From Sorghum bicolor (taxonomy: Eukaryota > Streptophyta > Magnoliopsida > Poales > Poaceae), in the NCBI RefSeq assembly GCF_000003195.3, contig NC_012870.2:32640562-32704561 (forward strand): a DNA stretch of 64,000 nt, given 5' to 3'. Made by a program: the position numbers and the translations under genes. Positions 33,621 through 44,864 of this stretch are shown here, piece by piece. The notes beneath the pieces are model-generated. The model had not been told where the DNA came from. It ran no database searches and saw nothing but the letters and a program-made list of their open reading frames with translations. The first letter of the stretch is position 1; every line of letters begins with the position of its first letter.

Positions 33621-36600
33621 GAAGCCGTGCACGTCGACTTTCTCCGTGCAAATGCTGATATGTTTGCATGGAGTCCCTCGGACATGCCAGGCATACCGAG
33701 GGAAGTCGCCGAGCACTCCTTGGAGATTCGAGCCGGTTCCAAGCCAGTGAAGCAGCGGTTGCGCCGATTCGACGAGGAAAAGCGCAAGATCATTGGCGAG
33801 GAAGTTCACAAGCTTTTGACGGCCGGATTCATCAAGGAGGTTCATCATCCTGACTGGTTAGCGAACCCTGTATTAGTTAAGAAAAAGAATGGGAAAATGA
33901 GGATGTGTGTCGATTATACTAGTTTGGATAAAGCATGTCCAAAAGTTCCCTTTCCATTGCCACGCATTGATCAGATTGTCGATTCCACCGCGGGATGTGA
34001 AACCCTTTCTTTCCTTGATGCATATTCCGGTTACCATCAAATAAAAATGAAGGAGTCCGACCAGCTCGCGACCTCTTTCATCACGCCTTTTGGGATGTAT
34101 TGCTACGTGACCATGCCATTCGGGCTTCGAAACGCCGGAGCCACGTATCAACGTTGCATGCTCCACGTATTTGGCGAACATGTAGGATCAACGGTCGAGG
34201 CCTACGTCGACGACATTGTCGTCAAGTCAAAGCGACGAGGAGACCTGATCCGGGACCTCGAGGTTGCCTTCAGCTGCCTACGCACCAGCCGGATCAAGCT
34301 CAATCCCGAGAAGTGCGTTTTCGGCGTGCCTCGAGGCATGCTCCTAGGATATATCGTTTCGCAGCGCGGTATCGAGGCCAACCCCGAGAAAGTCTCGGCC
34401 ATCACGAAAATGGGGCCAATCCGAGACATCAAGGGTGTGCAGAGAGTCACGGGGTGCCTGGCGGCTCTGAGCCGTTTCATCTCGAGACTAGGAGAAAAGG
34501 CATTACCGTTATATCGACTCCTAAAGAAGGTCGAGCGCTTTTCTTGGACCCCCGAGGCCGAGGAAGCACTCGAAAAGCTGAAAAAGACGCTGACCTCGGC
34601 GCCAGTCCTGGTTGCACCTCAACCTGCGGAGCCGCTGCTCCTCTACGTCGCGTCGACGACCCAGGTCGTCAGCGCGGCGGTGGTGGTCGAAAGACAAGAG
34701 GAGGGTCACGCGCTGCCGGTCCAAAGGCCAGTCTATTTCGTCAGCGAGGTGCTTTCGGAGACCAAGGCGCGTTACCCCCAAATCCAGAAACTGATCTACG
34801 CCGTAATCCTTGCCCGCCGCAAATTGCAGCATTACTTCCTTGGTCATCCTATCACGGTGGTCTCTTCTTTCCCCTTGGGCGAGATAATCCAGAGCAAGGA
34901 GGCCACGGGAAGGATAGCTAAGTGGTCGGTCGAGCTCATGAGCGAGACTCTCACTTACGCACCTCGAAAGGCCATCAAATCGCAAGCCCTGGTAGACTTC
35001 GTCGCGGAATGGACAGACTCCCAGCTTCCCCCGACTCAGGTCCAGGCGGAGCTGTGGACAATGTATTTCGACGGGTCACTCATGAAAACTGGGGCCGGGG
35101 CCGGCCTGCTGTTCATCTCACCCTTGGGCGTCCACATGAGGTATGTAATCAGGATTCATTTTGCCGCATCTAACAATGTCGCAGAATATGAGGCCCTCGT
35201 CAATGGTCTTAAGATCGCTATCGAGTTAGGAGTCCGACGCCTCGACGTCCGAGGTGACTCCCAACTCGTCATCGACCAGGTAATGAAAACCTCGAGTTGC
35301 CATGACCCAAAAATGGAAGCATACTGCAAGGAGGTGCGTCGACTCGAAGACAGGTTCCACGGCCTCGAGCTTGCCCATGTCGCTCGACGCTACAACGAGG
35401 CAGCCGACGAACTCGCCAAAATCGCATCTACCAGAGGCACAGTGCCGCCTGATGCATTCTCAAAGGATCTTCACGAGCCATCCGTCGACCTAGGCACGGG
35501 GGCTGGCGTCGACACCACCATCGCCCAACCAACCAATGCTGTCGATGCGCTCTTGATGGAGGAAGAGGTGATGGAAATAGAACGACGACCGGTTCGACCA
35601 TTCGATTGGCGCACACCGTTCCTCGACTGCCTTATCCGCGGTGAGTTGCCAGAAGACAAGACAGAAGCTCGTCGTATCGCTCGACGGGCCAAATCATATG
35701 TGATCTATGGCGAAGACAACGAGCTATATCGACGGAGCCCGACGGGGGTCTTACAACGTTGCATCACCGTAGAGGAAGGCCGAAAACTCCTCGATGACCT
35801 GCACTCGGGGGCTTGTGGCCACCACGCCGCCCCACGGACCCTTGTAGGAAACGCTTTTCGGCAAGGCTTTTACTGGCCAACGGCCGTGGCGGATGCCATC
35901 GAGCTCGTACGCTCGTGTCATGGGTGCCAATTCTACGCCAAACAGACGCATCTGCCCGCCCACGCTCTTCAGATGATCCCCATCACCTGGCCGTTTGCGG
36001 TATGGGGGCTCGATTTAGTAGGACCTCTACAAAAGGCGAAAGGAGGGTATACCCATTTGCTGGTGGCCATCGATAAGTTCTCCAAATGGATCGAGGCTCG
36101 ACCCATCACCAACATCCGCTCCGAGCAGGCCGTCCTTTTCTTCTCCGACATCATCCATCGGTTTGGGATCCCCAATGTCATCATCACCGACAACGGCACC
36201 CAGTTCACCGGCAGAAAGTTCTTGGATTTCTGCGATCAGCATCACATCCGTGTGAACTGGTCCGCAGTAGCCCACCCTCGAACTAACGGCCAGGTCGAGC
36301 GTGCCAACGGCATGATTTTGCAAGGACTCAAGCCGAGGATCTACAATCGATTGAAGAAATTCGGCAAGAAATGGGTCGAGGAGCTTTCCTCAGTCCTATG
36401 GAGCCTTAGGACAACGCCAAGCAGGGCCACAAAATACACCCCGTTCTTCATGGTCTACGGCTCTGAAGCTATCCTCCCCACAGACCTCGAGTATGGGTCA
36501 CCACGACTCAAGGCTTACAACGAGCAATCGAACAAAGAGACTCAGGAAAACGCGGTCGACCAACTCGAGGAGGCTCGAGACATGGCCCTCCTCAACTCTG

Positions 36601-36824
36601 CTAGATATCAGCAGAGACTCCGACGCTACCACGACAAGCACGTGCGCAAGAGGGACCTCAATGTAGGCGACCTTGTCTTACGACGCCGGCAAAGCAACCA
36701 AGGACGCCACAAGCTGACCCCACCTTGGGAAGGCCCGTATGTGGTGGCCGAGGTCCTTAAGCCAGGAACGTACAAATTGGCGGACGAAAAGGGGGCAGCC
36801 TTCACCAACGCATGGAACATCTAA
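33621..36824 (+). CDS. pol: pol of element C: RT, RNase H, second RNase H, integrase
   Basis: Same frame as gag-pro, after TAG 33618-33620; it has no ATG near its start, so it needs readthrough of this stop or is a nonsense-mutated polyprotein. Numbering from 33627: RT with MCVDYTSLDKACPK (about 91) and YVDDIVVKS (193-201). The first RNase H (about 330-440) has lost much of its acidic core. A second plant-type RNase H (about 475-605) has YFDGS, AEYEAL, RGDSQLV and ADELAK, a full D-E-D-D set. Integrase has an HHCC region (about 725-770), D796, D855 and E891 with 35 residues between the last two, and a C-terminal DLVLRRR block. Confidence 0.92.
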   Translation, partial: EAVHVDFLRANADMFAWSPSDMPGIPREVAEHSLEIRAGSKPVKQRLRRFDEEKRKIIGEEVHKLLTAGFIKEVHHPDWLANPVLVKKKNGKMRMCVDYTSLDKACPKVPFPLPRIDQIVDSTAGCETLSFLDAYSGYHQIKMKESDQLATSFITPFGMYCYVTMPFGLRNAGATYQRCMLHVFGEHVGSTVEAYVDDIVVKSKRRGDLIRDLEVAFSCLRTSRIKLNPEKCVFGVPRGMLLGYIVSQRGIEANPEKVSAITKMGPIRDIKGVQRVTGCLAALSRFISRLGEKALPLYRLLKKVERFSWTPEAEEALEKLKKTLTSAPVLVAPQPAEPLLLYVASTTQVVSAAVVVERQEEGHALPVQRPVYFVSEVLSETKARYPQIQKLIYAVILARRKLQHYFLGHPITVVSSFPLGEIIQSKEATGRIAKWSVELMSETLTYAPRKAIKSQALVDFVAEWTDSQLPPTQVQAELWTMYFDGSLMKTGAGAGLLFISPLGVHMRYVIRIHFAASNNVAEYEALVNGLKIAIELGVRRLDVRGDSQLVIDQVMKTSSCHDPKMEAYCKEVRRLEDRFHGLELAHVARRYNEAADELAKIASTRGTVPPDAFSKDLHEPSVDLGTGAGVDTTIAQPTNAVDALLMEEEVMEIERRPVRPFDWRTPFLDCLIRGELPEDKTEARRIARRAKSYVIYGEDNELYRRSPTGVLQRCITVEEGRKLLDDLHSGACGHHAAPRTLVGNAFRQGFYWPTAVADAIELVRSCHGCQFYAKQTHLPAHALQMIPITWPFAVWGLDLVGPLQKAKGGYTHLLVAIDKFSKWIEARPITNIRSEQAVLFFSDIIHRFGIPNVIITDNGTQFTGRKFLDFCDQHHIRVNWSAVAHPRTNGQVERANGMILQGLKPRIYNRLKKFGKKWVEELSSVLWSLRTTPSRATKYTPFFMVYGSEAILPTDLEYGSPRLKAYNEQSNKETQENAVDQLEEARDMALLNSARYQQRLRRYHDKHVRKRDLNVGDLVLRRRQSNQGRHKLTPPWEGPYVVAEVLKPGTYKLADEKGAAFTNAWNI

Positions 36825-37370
36825 CAGCTACATCGATTCTACCCCTAGAAGTCCTAGACTTACGATCCTACTTTTTGTACGAAGACCTTGTAAATGAACG
36901 CATGAATAAATAAAGTCTTTCCCTCGAGCAGCTCGGGGGCCAAAAATAGTTACGAGTTATAGTCTCGACGTCAAAAGGGGATGCCGACCATGACCCATCA
37001 TAGTCCGCACCCCCTCGGGGGCTACCAGAGGGACGACCCCTCCCCAAGCGTCGAAAAAGCCAAGAAATTTTTCTTTTCTTGCTTGGTAAACCTTGCACGG
37101 TTCGAGTAGCTAAGGCACCTCGAGCCCCTCAAAGGCCGAGGGATAATGAGCCGGAAAACTCCCACGCCCCTGGGCTACGGAAACCGAGGTCGCTTCTGAC
37201 GAAAGGTCGAGCAAGGGATACAAACGTAGGAATAAAGAGAAACAAAGGAACCTCGAGCGGAAAGACAAATAAGCAGTTAACAATTACGAAAAGATACTAT
37301 ATCACGTAACAGCAAAATTAATAAAGTATCGTACAAGGGGCCTCAGGCGCCCTGAGCAGGCTCGCAGGCC
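36825..37370. other. Spacer between pol and the antisense gene of C
   Basis: About 550 bp with no gene. The plus strand has AATAAATAAAG at 36905-36915, a plausible polyadenylation signal for the sense transcript. The antisense gene ends at 37371 facing it, so the two genes converge here. Confidence 0.6.
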
Positions 37371-40300
37371 TCAGTCAACGGCACGACCCTCACCGCCCTC
37401 GCCTCCGCCCGAGCTAGCCTCAGGAGGGAGCACCTCAGGCTCGAAGAGCTTGGCCAACCTTTCCCTAGGAGCCTCCGCGTCGTCGATCAAGGCATGGAGC
37501 CTCTCCTCGTTCTCCGCGTCGGTCTTGGAAATGTCGGTGACGAAGCCATGGGACACCACCTCCATGTCGTAGGAGAAGCCCGAGCAGACAACCGCCATCG
37601 CCCGCTTCACCCCGATGTGGAGGGCATCCCGCACCCGATCTCGCAGCGTTGCGCCTATGTAGCACAACTGGTCGATCAGGGCGTCGCCTCGAGTGTCCTC
37701 CCTCGACTCATCCATAGGCTCGACCTCCCAAGAGGTCGAGAGATCGCTTATCGCCGTCCGCACTTGACGGTTCAAAGCAACCTCAGCCTCGAGCTGAGCC
37801 TTGGCGTTGCGAGCCTCGGCTTGGGCGGCCAGGAGTTCGTCCTTGAGCCCTATAAATGCCAATACAAAGAAGCTTTAGGAAAAACTCAAGCACACCTCGA
37901 AAAGGAAATTCGACAAAGGAAACATACCTTTGATGCTCTCCTCTAGGGCCGTGTTCTCGCCGACCAATCTGGTGTTGGCACGCTCGATCTCTCTGTTGGA
38001 GCGCGCCAGCTCAGTATTGGCGACGCGGAGATCTTCGATCACCCTGCCAGCCTGAGCGACGGCTCCACTCTTCTCCAGCAATTCTCCCTTCAGACGCTCG
38101 ACGTCGTCAGAGAGACTGCGGGATCGAGCTCGCTCCATCTCGAGGTCTTCGAGGGCTTTCTTCTTTGCGTCCTCGGCGGCACCCCTGGCGACCTCATTGT
38201 CCACGAACGCCACTTTCATCTTTTGGAAGGTATCGCGGAGGGAGTCCAGGTCGGTTTGGAGAAGGCCCTTCTCCTTGTCCAGGTCCGCGATGACGCTCTT
38301 GTAGGACAGGGCCTCCTCCAGGGCTCTGGACGCGGCCTCCTCGACCGTGAGAGCCCGCTCCCGTAGCTGCATCGCCTCCTCCTCCGCCTTCTTCGAGACC
38401 TCTCGGGCCTCGGCCAAAGCAGCCTCCCTCACCTTCTTCTCCTCCTCGAGCGCTATGAGATCTTTGTAAGCTTTAAGCAGCTTTTCCTGCGACTCGAGGA
38501 GTTGATCCTTGAGGAGGGGAAGCTGCTCCCATCCGCCCCTCGTGGCATGTATGAAGCTGGACTTGATGCGAGAGGTCTCTTTCATATCCTGCGAATCAGG
38601 GGTCAGAGGGATTAGAACACAGAAACCAGAAAGCACCACAAAGATTGGAGCTCGAGAAACACTTACAAAATAAGCTGGCCCAAGCCCGTTGTTGATGACG
38701 TCCGATAGGAGCCCCACCACGTGTTTCATCCAAAGGCGGAGCTCCTCGACATGCTCCCACTTCTCGACCTCCTTCTTGTCGTCGAGGAAGATATTGGGCT
38801 CGGACGGGTCGCTGGAAGCTCGGATACGAATCCGATCGGGACACCAGTTCTCCATCTCCCGATCAGCCCGCACCTTGACGCCGCGGATAAAGTTCTCGAC
38901 GGTCTCGAGGGAACCCCCGTGGCGCAAGAACAGGTCGGCGAGGCAAGGGAACCGCCCGTCGTCGTCCACCGTCTTCCACGTACCGTCCTTGCTCCCAGAC
39001 GACCCGATCTCATCCTCCTCAGAGGGAAAGCGGTCCTCCCATGCTCGACGCTCCCGGAGGAACCCTGGGGCGATCCCGTCCATGCCGTAGATTGTCCTCT
39101 TGATCCCGGACTCGGGGTCGGTGGGGGTGCGCATCATGCAGGCGAGCGCCACCACTCCGTCCGCTCGCCCCGACTCTGCCCGGATCGCGGCAGGCGCCCC
39201 CGGGAGGAGCCACGCTGGGGTGGGAGGTCCGTACACCGGCAAATTTCCCTCTTGATCGCCGGGCTCTTGCGACGCCAGTGGCGCCGTTTCGGCCAAAACT
39301 TGAGGCGGGGGCTCGAGTGGCTCGTCCTCTTGGCCCCCCAGCTGCTGTTGCTGCCCCAGCTGCTGCTGCTGCTCCTCCTGCTGATGCTGCAGCTGCTCCT
39401 CCGGCTGGGGTCGCTGCTGCTGCTGCTTCAGTGACGGCTGCGTCGCCTCGCGCTCCCGCTCCTCCTCCTCCACCATCTTCCTTTGCGCCTCGAGAGCTCG
39501 AAGGCCTGCAGGCCAGGGAGTCCGTCCCGCGACGTTGGGGGTCGATGCTTCTTCCTCCATAGGTCGAGCGCCCCCAGACGCTTCGTTGCCATCAGACGTA
39601 TCGCTGATGGTGATGGGTTCCCCCTCGACCCCCAATCGAGAGGGCTCGGGGGCTCCCTCTGACGCTCGCGTCTGGGGGGCCGCATCATGAGTCGGCGGCG
39701 GCGGAGTAGGCGCGGGACGAGATAAAGCCCTCTCGACGCCGGCTGGAGGTTGGGTGCTGGATGAGCCTACAAAACAAAGGGTAAGGGTCAGACGTTATGA
39801 TAACAAACGCAAGAATATCGCGACGCCCGGGAATTAACTACGAACCTGGTTCCGTGGAGGCGGCACCCGTTCTGAGCCTCTTGGCCATAGACGGTTGGGC
39901 CTGCTCAAGAGTCCGCTTCAGCCTGAGAAAAGGTCGGCATATGAGGAAAGGTGGAAGAATGGGAAGACAAAAACCGCAACATCAAAAAAGGCTTACCCCA
40001 CGGGGAGAACGGCTCGCCTTCCGCCACCCCGACCAGCGGGCCTCGAGCCACCCAGCGTCGGGGCTCCGGGCCCCTCGAGGGCACGAACCAGCTTAGGCAC
40101 GTCGGTTCCCGCCTGGCGGACGCCTGGACCCGCGCTCTTACAGCCGGCATCTCCTCTCTCAGAGGCAGCGGCGCGACCACGGGTTAGCGGCCCCGACGCC
40201 TGGGACCTAGCCGGATCGCTCTCCCTGGGCACCGGGGGAGGGCGCGGTGCGTCTTGTCCCGCCTTGGGCGCGGGAGGGGTGTCGGCCCGGGGACGACGAG

Positions 40301-41645
40301 ATCCGCTCGGACCCTCCTCTGGCGCCTCTGTCCGGGGGGCGTCGGCGTCGCCTCGAGGCGGGCCCTCGAGGATCCGATCGAGGCGCGACGCCATCCCCTC
40401 GGAGTCGTCGCTGTCCTCGTCGTCATCGTCGTCATCATTGGGGGATTCTTCCTCAGGCTCCCCCCTCTGCCTGGATTTGGCTCGACGCGCCTCTAATGCT
40501 TGGCGGTCGAGGTTCTTCTTCTTCTCCCCCTTCTTTGCGGACTCCTTGGCAGACTTCAGCTTTTCGGCGGATTGGCGCCGTTTGTCGCGATCGACCTTGT
40601 CCTCCTTTACCGGAGGCCTCGAGGACCGGACATCAATCCGACCCTGCCAAAACTAAGGTAGACTTAGAAAAAAGAGAGGGGAGAAAGGAAACCTAGAGTT
40701 GGGGATGCGCGTAAGAAGAAAGCGTACCAGATCGATCGAGCCTGCGTCAGGTCTCATGGGGAAGCCGTTGACATGCTCCGGCTGAAAATCACCGGCAATT
40801 GCGGCCCTGACTCGGGCCGCGACTTCGTCGTCCGCCGGAGGCTTGTTGGACATCCGACATGCCTCGAGGTCCCGAGATGAGACGCCAGGGCCCATCTCGT
40901 CCATCCTCAACGGTCGTGACATCAGAGGGAGAACTCTCCGATGATGGACGGCCGAGAGGACGAGGGCGGCGGTCAAACCTTCCTGGCGAAGCTTCCTCAG
41001 GGCGTCGAGGAGAGGGTCGAGCCGAGACTGATGAGCTTGGACGACGCCGTACGTCCAGTCCGCTGGACGCTCCAAGTAGGAAGGCAGGAGGTTGTCGTCG
41101 TTCCGCAGGTAGAACCATTGGGAGTCCCAGCCGGCGTGGTTGGTCGACAACCCTACCGGGATGTACTCCCGCGGCCGGTCCGTCTTCCCCGTCTTCTGCA
41201 CCAGATTGAGGCAACCCGCCCGCACGGGCTTCCTTACGCCCATGGTTCCGGTGGAGGCGTGAAACAGCTCGCCCCTGTAGAGGTGGAGCCACAGCTCCCA
41301 GTGCGGCATCATCCCCAGGAAGCCCTCACACACGGCGGCGAAGACCGCCGCTACGGTGATGGCGTTCGGAGAGAAGTGCTGGAGCTCCACCCCATAATGG
41401 AAGCAGAGGGCTCGCATGAAACGGCTTGGAGGCGCGCCCAGACCGTGGCGGTGAAACTTGGCGAACGACACCACGTAGCCCTCGGGCGGCTGAGGCGCCC
41501 TGTGACTCGCCGGCGGCGCGATCCACTCTGGCGACGACAGCGAGGTGCGGCGGCGCAGCAGTCCCTCCTTCTCAAGCTCTAACAGCCGGCGCTCCGTCAT
41601 CGACGACGGGCGCCAGTCGTCGGCGGCGACGAGTCTTACAGGCAT
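37371..41645 (-). CDS. Six-exon antisense gene of element C, PF04195-like N-terminus
   Basis: ATG at 41645; exons 41645-40728, 40643-39997, 39922-39846, 39766-38667, 38588-37928 and 37849-37371. All five introns (75-84 bp) begin GT and end AG. Exon phases agree, and the total is 3882 bases, exactly 1293 codons plus stop, without a break. The N-terminal ~150 residues (PPEGYVVSFAKF, RFMRALCFHYGVELQHFSPNA) resemble the 'putative gypsy type transposon' family PF04195, judged from memory. The middle is basic then acidic (run of Asp near 40430). Exon 4 codes for a poly-Gln region (about 39300-39470). Exon 5 is a long coiled coil. A TATA box lies at 41778. Antisense ORFs are known in Tat elements; the role is unknown. 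No membrane segment or catalytic motif is visible. Confidence 0.8.
39302..39470 (-). repeat. CTG/CAG-rich tract coding poly-Gln in the antisense gene
   Basis: Imperfect CAG runs read in the antisense frame as Gln blocks. The (CTG)n at 39360-39372 is the exact left breakpoint of the 5.2-kb duplication. Confidence 0.85.
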
Positions 41646-41777
41646 CTCGGCTAAAGGGGCGGTGGGTTCGCTACAGCTCGAGGGGGCGTGTGCGCGTGAG
41701 ATGGCGAGAAAGCAAAGGCAGCGAAGGAACAAGAGCGAGAAGGCGGAAGGGAGAGGAATGGCGGTGACGCGACGACG

Positions 41778-41785
41778 TATTTATA
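41778..41785 (-). promoter_or_regulatory. TATA box of the antisense gene
   Basis: Minus-strand TATAAATA in CCTATAAATACG, 133 bp upstream of ATG 41645; the transcript would start near 41750. The duplicate has the same box at 56181-56188. Confidence 0.65.
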
Positions 41786-42432
41786 GGCAGCTGTCCGCCA
41801 ACGGACAGATCCGAGAAGTAAGGTAACTCCCCCCACAAATGCGCCGCCTGACAGTCCTCTCTCTCTCCTCACAGGCCGGACTCTCCGAATTCCTCGCCGA
41901 TACGGTGTCGTAACGTCATCCGCCTAAAAAGGCGCACCCAACGGGCAGAAAGGCGAACCGCCACGGCCGTTTCCTTCCCTCGTAAGCCAAGGGACGTAAC
42001 CACAAAAGTCTCGAGAGGTCGATGGCTGGCCCGCCAAAAGGGTTCGACAGCCGATCTCGAGCGCCAGAGTCAGGGATCCCCAGCGAGCGGTCGAAGATCG
42101 AGGCCCGCCTCGAGGACTCGCTGGCGATGTTCAAGGTAGGGTCGAGACAGTCGAGAGGAATCCCCCCGACGGGAGGCATCGAGCCTCCGGTCTCTATCGA
42201 ATGAGACTGGTATCCCCGACCACGTCGACCCTGCTTTATGAGGACACCTCCGGGCTACAGCTGACCCCCTCGAAAGGGGCACAGGTTCTCACTTGGACTA
42301 CCTGCTAGGAACTCAATTTGGGATGGAAGACGCTCGCTCTATCGAGAGTACGTCGAAACCCCCGGGCAAAAACGAGCCAATCGGAATCTTCCACCACTGG
42401 TGTCGAAAGCGTTTCTGCGAATTAGATAACAT
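41786..42432. other. Non-coding region upstream of the PPT of C
   Basis: About 650 bp between the antisense promoter and the hairpin/PPT. Small ORFs on both strands overlap and are not conserved in composition; I call no gene. It probably holds upstream elements of the antisense promoter. Confidence 0.5.
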
Positions 42433-42467
42433 AGCCCTCGAAGGAGTCAAAAACTCCTCCGAGGGCT
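42433..42467 (+). other. Hairpin-forming inverted repeat next to the PPT of C
   Basis: Arms at 42433-42447 and 42453-42467 pair at 14 of 15 positions around a CAAAA loop. The purine-rich GAGGGCTCGGGGGCTAC (42461-42477) follows and ends at the LTR. The same structure is at 56836-56870. Confidence 0.75.
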
Positions 42468-42477
42468 CGGGGGCTAC

Positions 42478-43283
42478 TGTCGAGGGTATCGGTAAGGGGT
42501 ACCCTCAGCGATGCGCATTATGAGATTGCCCGTACGAAGGTCGAGACCCTTAATTCGACGCTCTAATCTTACGTATGCGCCGCCATCGACGGTCGCAGCC
42601 TCGAAGACGGAAATAGCGTCGAGCGAATCGGTCAGGGCTCGAGCGATGACTGCCGTCGAAAACGGAAGCGGGCTCGAGCGAACCGAGAGGCGTCGGGCGC
42701 AAGGACACTGTCCGCCGCCCGACGCGCGCACGCGGGCCGGAGCATTAAATGCACCTGACGCTTCCCCACCTAACACACAGGTCACGGAAGGCGTGATAGG
42801 GAACAAGCTTCTGTCCCATCGTTCTTTTTGCAGCCTTCCCACCGAACGACCCAGGGCGTGTCAGGACGCAGGAAACAAGGATGGAACGTCTAATCGGGAC
42901 CCCCTCGAGACACCCAAGGTCAGCGCTCCAGATACCAGCATATTACACGGCGTCCGACCCTCGACCGAACAGGGTCCCTTCCTAGGGACAAGTTGGGCGT
43001 CGACTGACAACACCACAGCTACCCCGCCGGGTCCGCCACCATACCGTACGAGCATGCGACCTCAGAACCAGCACAAGGCGGCTGGCAGGGCAAAACGCAG
43101 GAGCACGCGTAATCATCACCGGGCTATCAAGATGGGACGGCTCGAGGCCATGCCGTACGGAAGCCTCGAGTAGGTCAGCGTTCCATGCGGCTATCGATCC
43201 CTACTCTAACATCTACGCATGTACCCTGTGTCTCTCCTTGGAGCTATAAAAGGAGAGACTCAGGAATAGAAGAGGGGGACATC
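42478..43283 (+). repeat. 3' LTR of element C, first part
   Basis: 806 bp matching 29362-30167, then interrupted by E. The last five bases ACATC (43279-43283) are the target duplication of E. TATA box at 43245-43252, so E sits about 31 bp downstream of the box. Confidence 0.95.
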
Positions 43284-44326
43284 TGTTGACACTTCTTAAC
43301 GCAACCACCGGATATTGGCGACGGCGCCAGAAGTGCCCTGGTAGGGTAACTCTATTTACTATTGGATAATTCCGCAAGCGCACAGAATGTACCGCTGTAG
43401 CACTTCACCAAGGAGTATTCCAAGGTATCGTAATTTATATTTTCCCAAGGGAAAGCGGCTAAGTGTGTTTAACAAAAAGGGGAATGAGATTCCTTGAGTT
43501 ATCTAGTATCAACTAGTGAATAAGGGTGGTAAATAACGAATAGGAAGGGTAGTGGTGAATCCAAGGTCCTATGCTAAAGGTAAATGGTAGAGTTAGCTAG
43601 GTGGGAGGACAACGAGTGAGTAAAGGACTCCTATGTATCTAACTTGACTTCTGTGACTTACTTTAATAGATAATTGTCTTAACTACGCTAGAGCCTTACT
43701 AACTGTGTGCGAGGGATAGCCGAGCTGGTAAGACGCTTAGAAGGTTTTTCACCTAACCCCTTACCGAAAGCGACTATTGGGCTTATGGACGCCTTACCTT
43801 TTAAGAACTAGCCTGTACGTGAGGAGAACCTAATGCCGCCCACGATCTGTCACCTACTAGGGAGTGCGCTCCTACTTTCCGTTCAAGCCAGCGGTAATCA
43901 AAGGTAATCTTAAGTATGAGCACCACGCTCACACTTAATCCTACAACGCTAACTAGTTGCAGCTAGCTAGAGCTCCTATACAAGATAGGACGATGATGCA
44001 CACACAGGAGTGGTTACAGGTCACTAACTTCACTAAGACAACTATATTACTAAAGTAAATGCACAACAAGACTAAAAGACTTGCACTAAGTAAGAACTTA
44101 GTAAAGTAAAGTAAGAATAATATATTAATAAAAGGAAAGTCTTACAAAAGTAGAAAGGTACAAGAGCTATACCAGACTCTCCAGAAGACGACTCCGGAGA
44201 CCCCGAGCTTCGCTCGACTCGACTCTAACTGCCACTCTAGACTAACTACTACTCTACTTGTATGCTTGGAACTTGTAATGCACTTGGCCTTGGAATTGCA
44301 CACTTGAAATGAAGGATGGAGGCTGC

Positions 44327-44334
44327 CTTTTATA
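44327..44334 (-). promoter_or_regulatory. TATA box of the E LTR
   Basis: Minus-strand TATAAAAG (CTCTATAAAAGG); at 51900-51907 in the other LTR. Confidence 0.7.
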
Positions 44335-44516
44335 GAGGGAGATGGAGTAGGGGTTACTCCATCACCACGTCATTGATCCGCGTGACATCTTCTCTCCACC
44401 CTTGGATCAAACCGACCTCACAACCGCCATTTGATCAACGGCAGGGGCAAATCAACATGTGGGACATGTGGGGAAGGTCGGTGGGAGGCCACCGACCTTG
44501 GAACCGCCTTTGATGT

Positions 44517-44631
44517 GGGGTCGGGCGACCCCACTTCTGGGCCTCTGGGCCCACCAGCAGTGTCCACAGGGGTCCCTTATGTCGACTAGGTGGCACACCT
44601 GGGTCCCACCAAAGAGGGGTCGGGCGACCCC
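44517..44631 (-). promoter_or_regulatory. Paired GC near-palindromes in the E LTR
   Basis: GGGGTCGGGCGACCCC at 44517-44532 and 44616-44631, upstream of the TATA box in element sense; in the other LTR at 52090-52105 and 52193-52208. A related word, GGGGTCGGCCGACCCC, recurs inside the element upstream of its 3' ORF. Confidence 0.5.
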
Positions 44632-44864
44632 CTCCCTGTGGGCCCAGGGTGTCACCTGTTGTCCCCTCGATCTCCTCTTGATGATTCTGATGTTGGCTTT
44701 GTCAAATAATGTCTTGAATTTGTTGTTCCTGCATAAACAAGCTAAGAGTACAAGTGGAACTAGTTATGGATAAAATATGTTCATGTCATGTCGTTTCCCC
44801 TTGCAACCGAGGCATGTTGACAGTGTTTTGTATGTGTATTTCTATGGTATATCCACCGTCAACA

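Larger units (their letters stand above)
43284..44864 (-). repeat. Left LTR of E (3' LTR in element sense)
   Basis: 1581 bp, TGTTGACACTTC...CCGTCAACA on the plus strand. It keeps a 37-bp stretch near 43950-43987 missing in the other LTR. TATA box (minus) at 44327-44334; GC motifs at 44517-44532 and 44616-44631; an inverted repeat of 11-bp arms at about 44475-44500. A PBS-like word lies at 43317-43337. Confidence 0.93.

Noticed and set aside
38721..39434. Long plus-strand ORFs over the antisense gene
   Set aside because: They are shadows of the antisense exons, with Leu runs opposite the Gln codons.
39895..40656. 253-codon plus-strand ORF (also 54283-55044)
   Set aside because: It lies opposite exon 2 of the antisense gene, which has matched splice sites and phase; the ORF is compositional.
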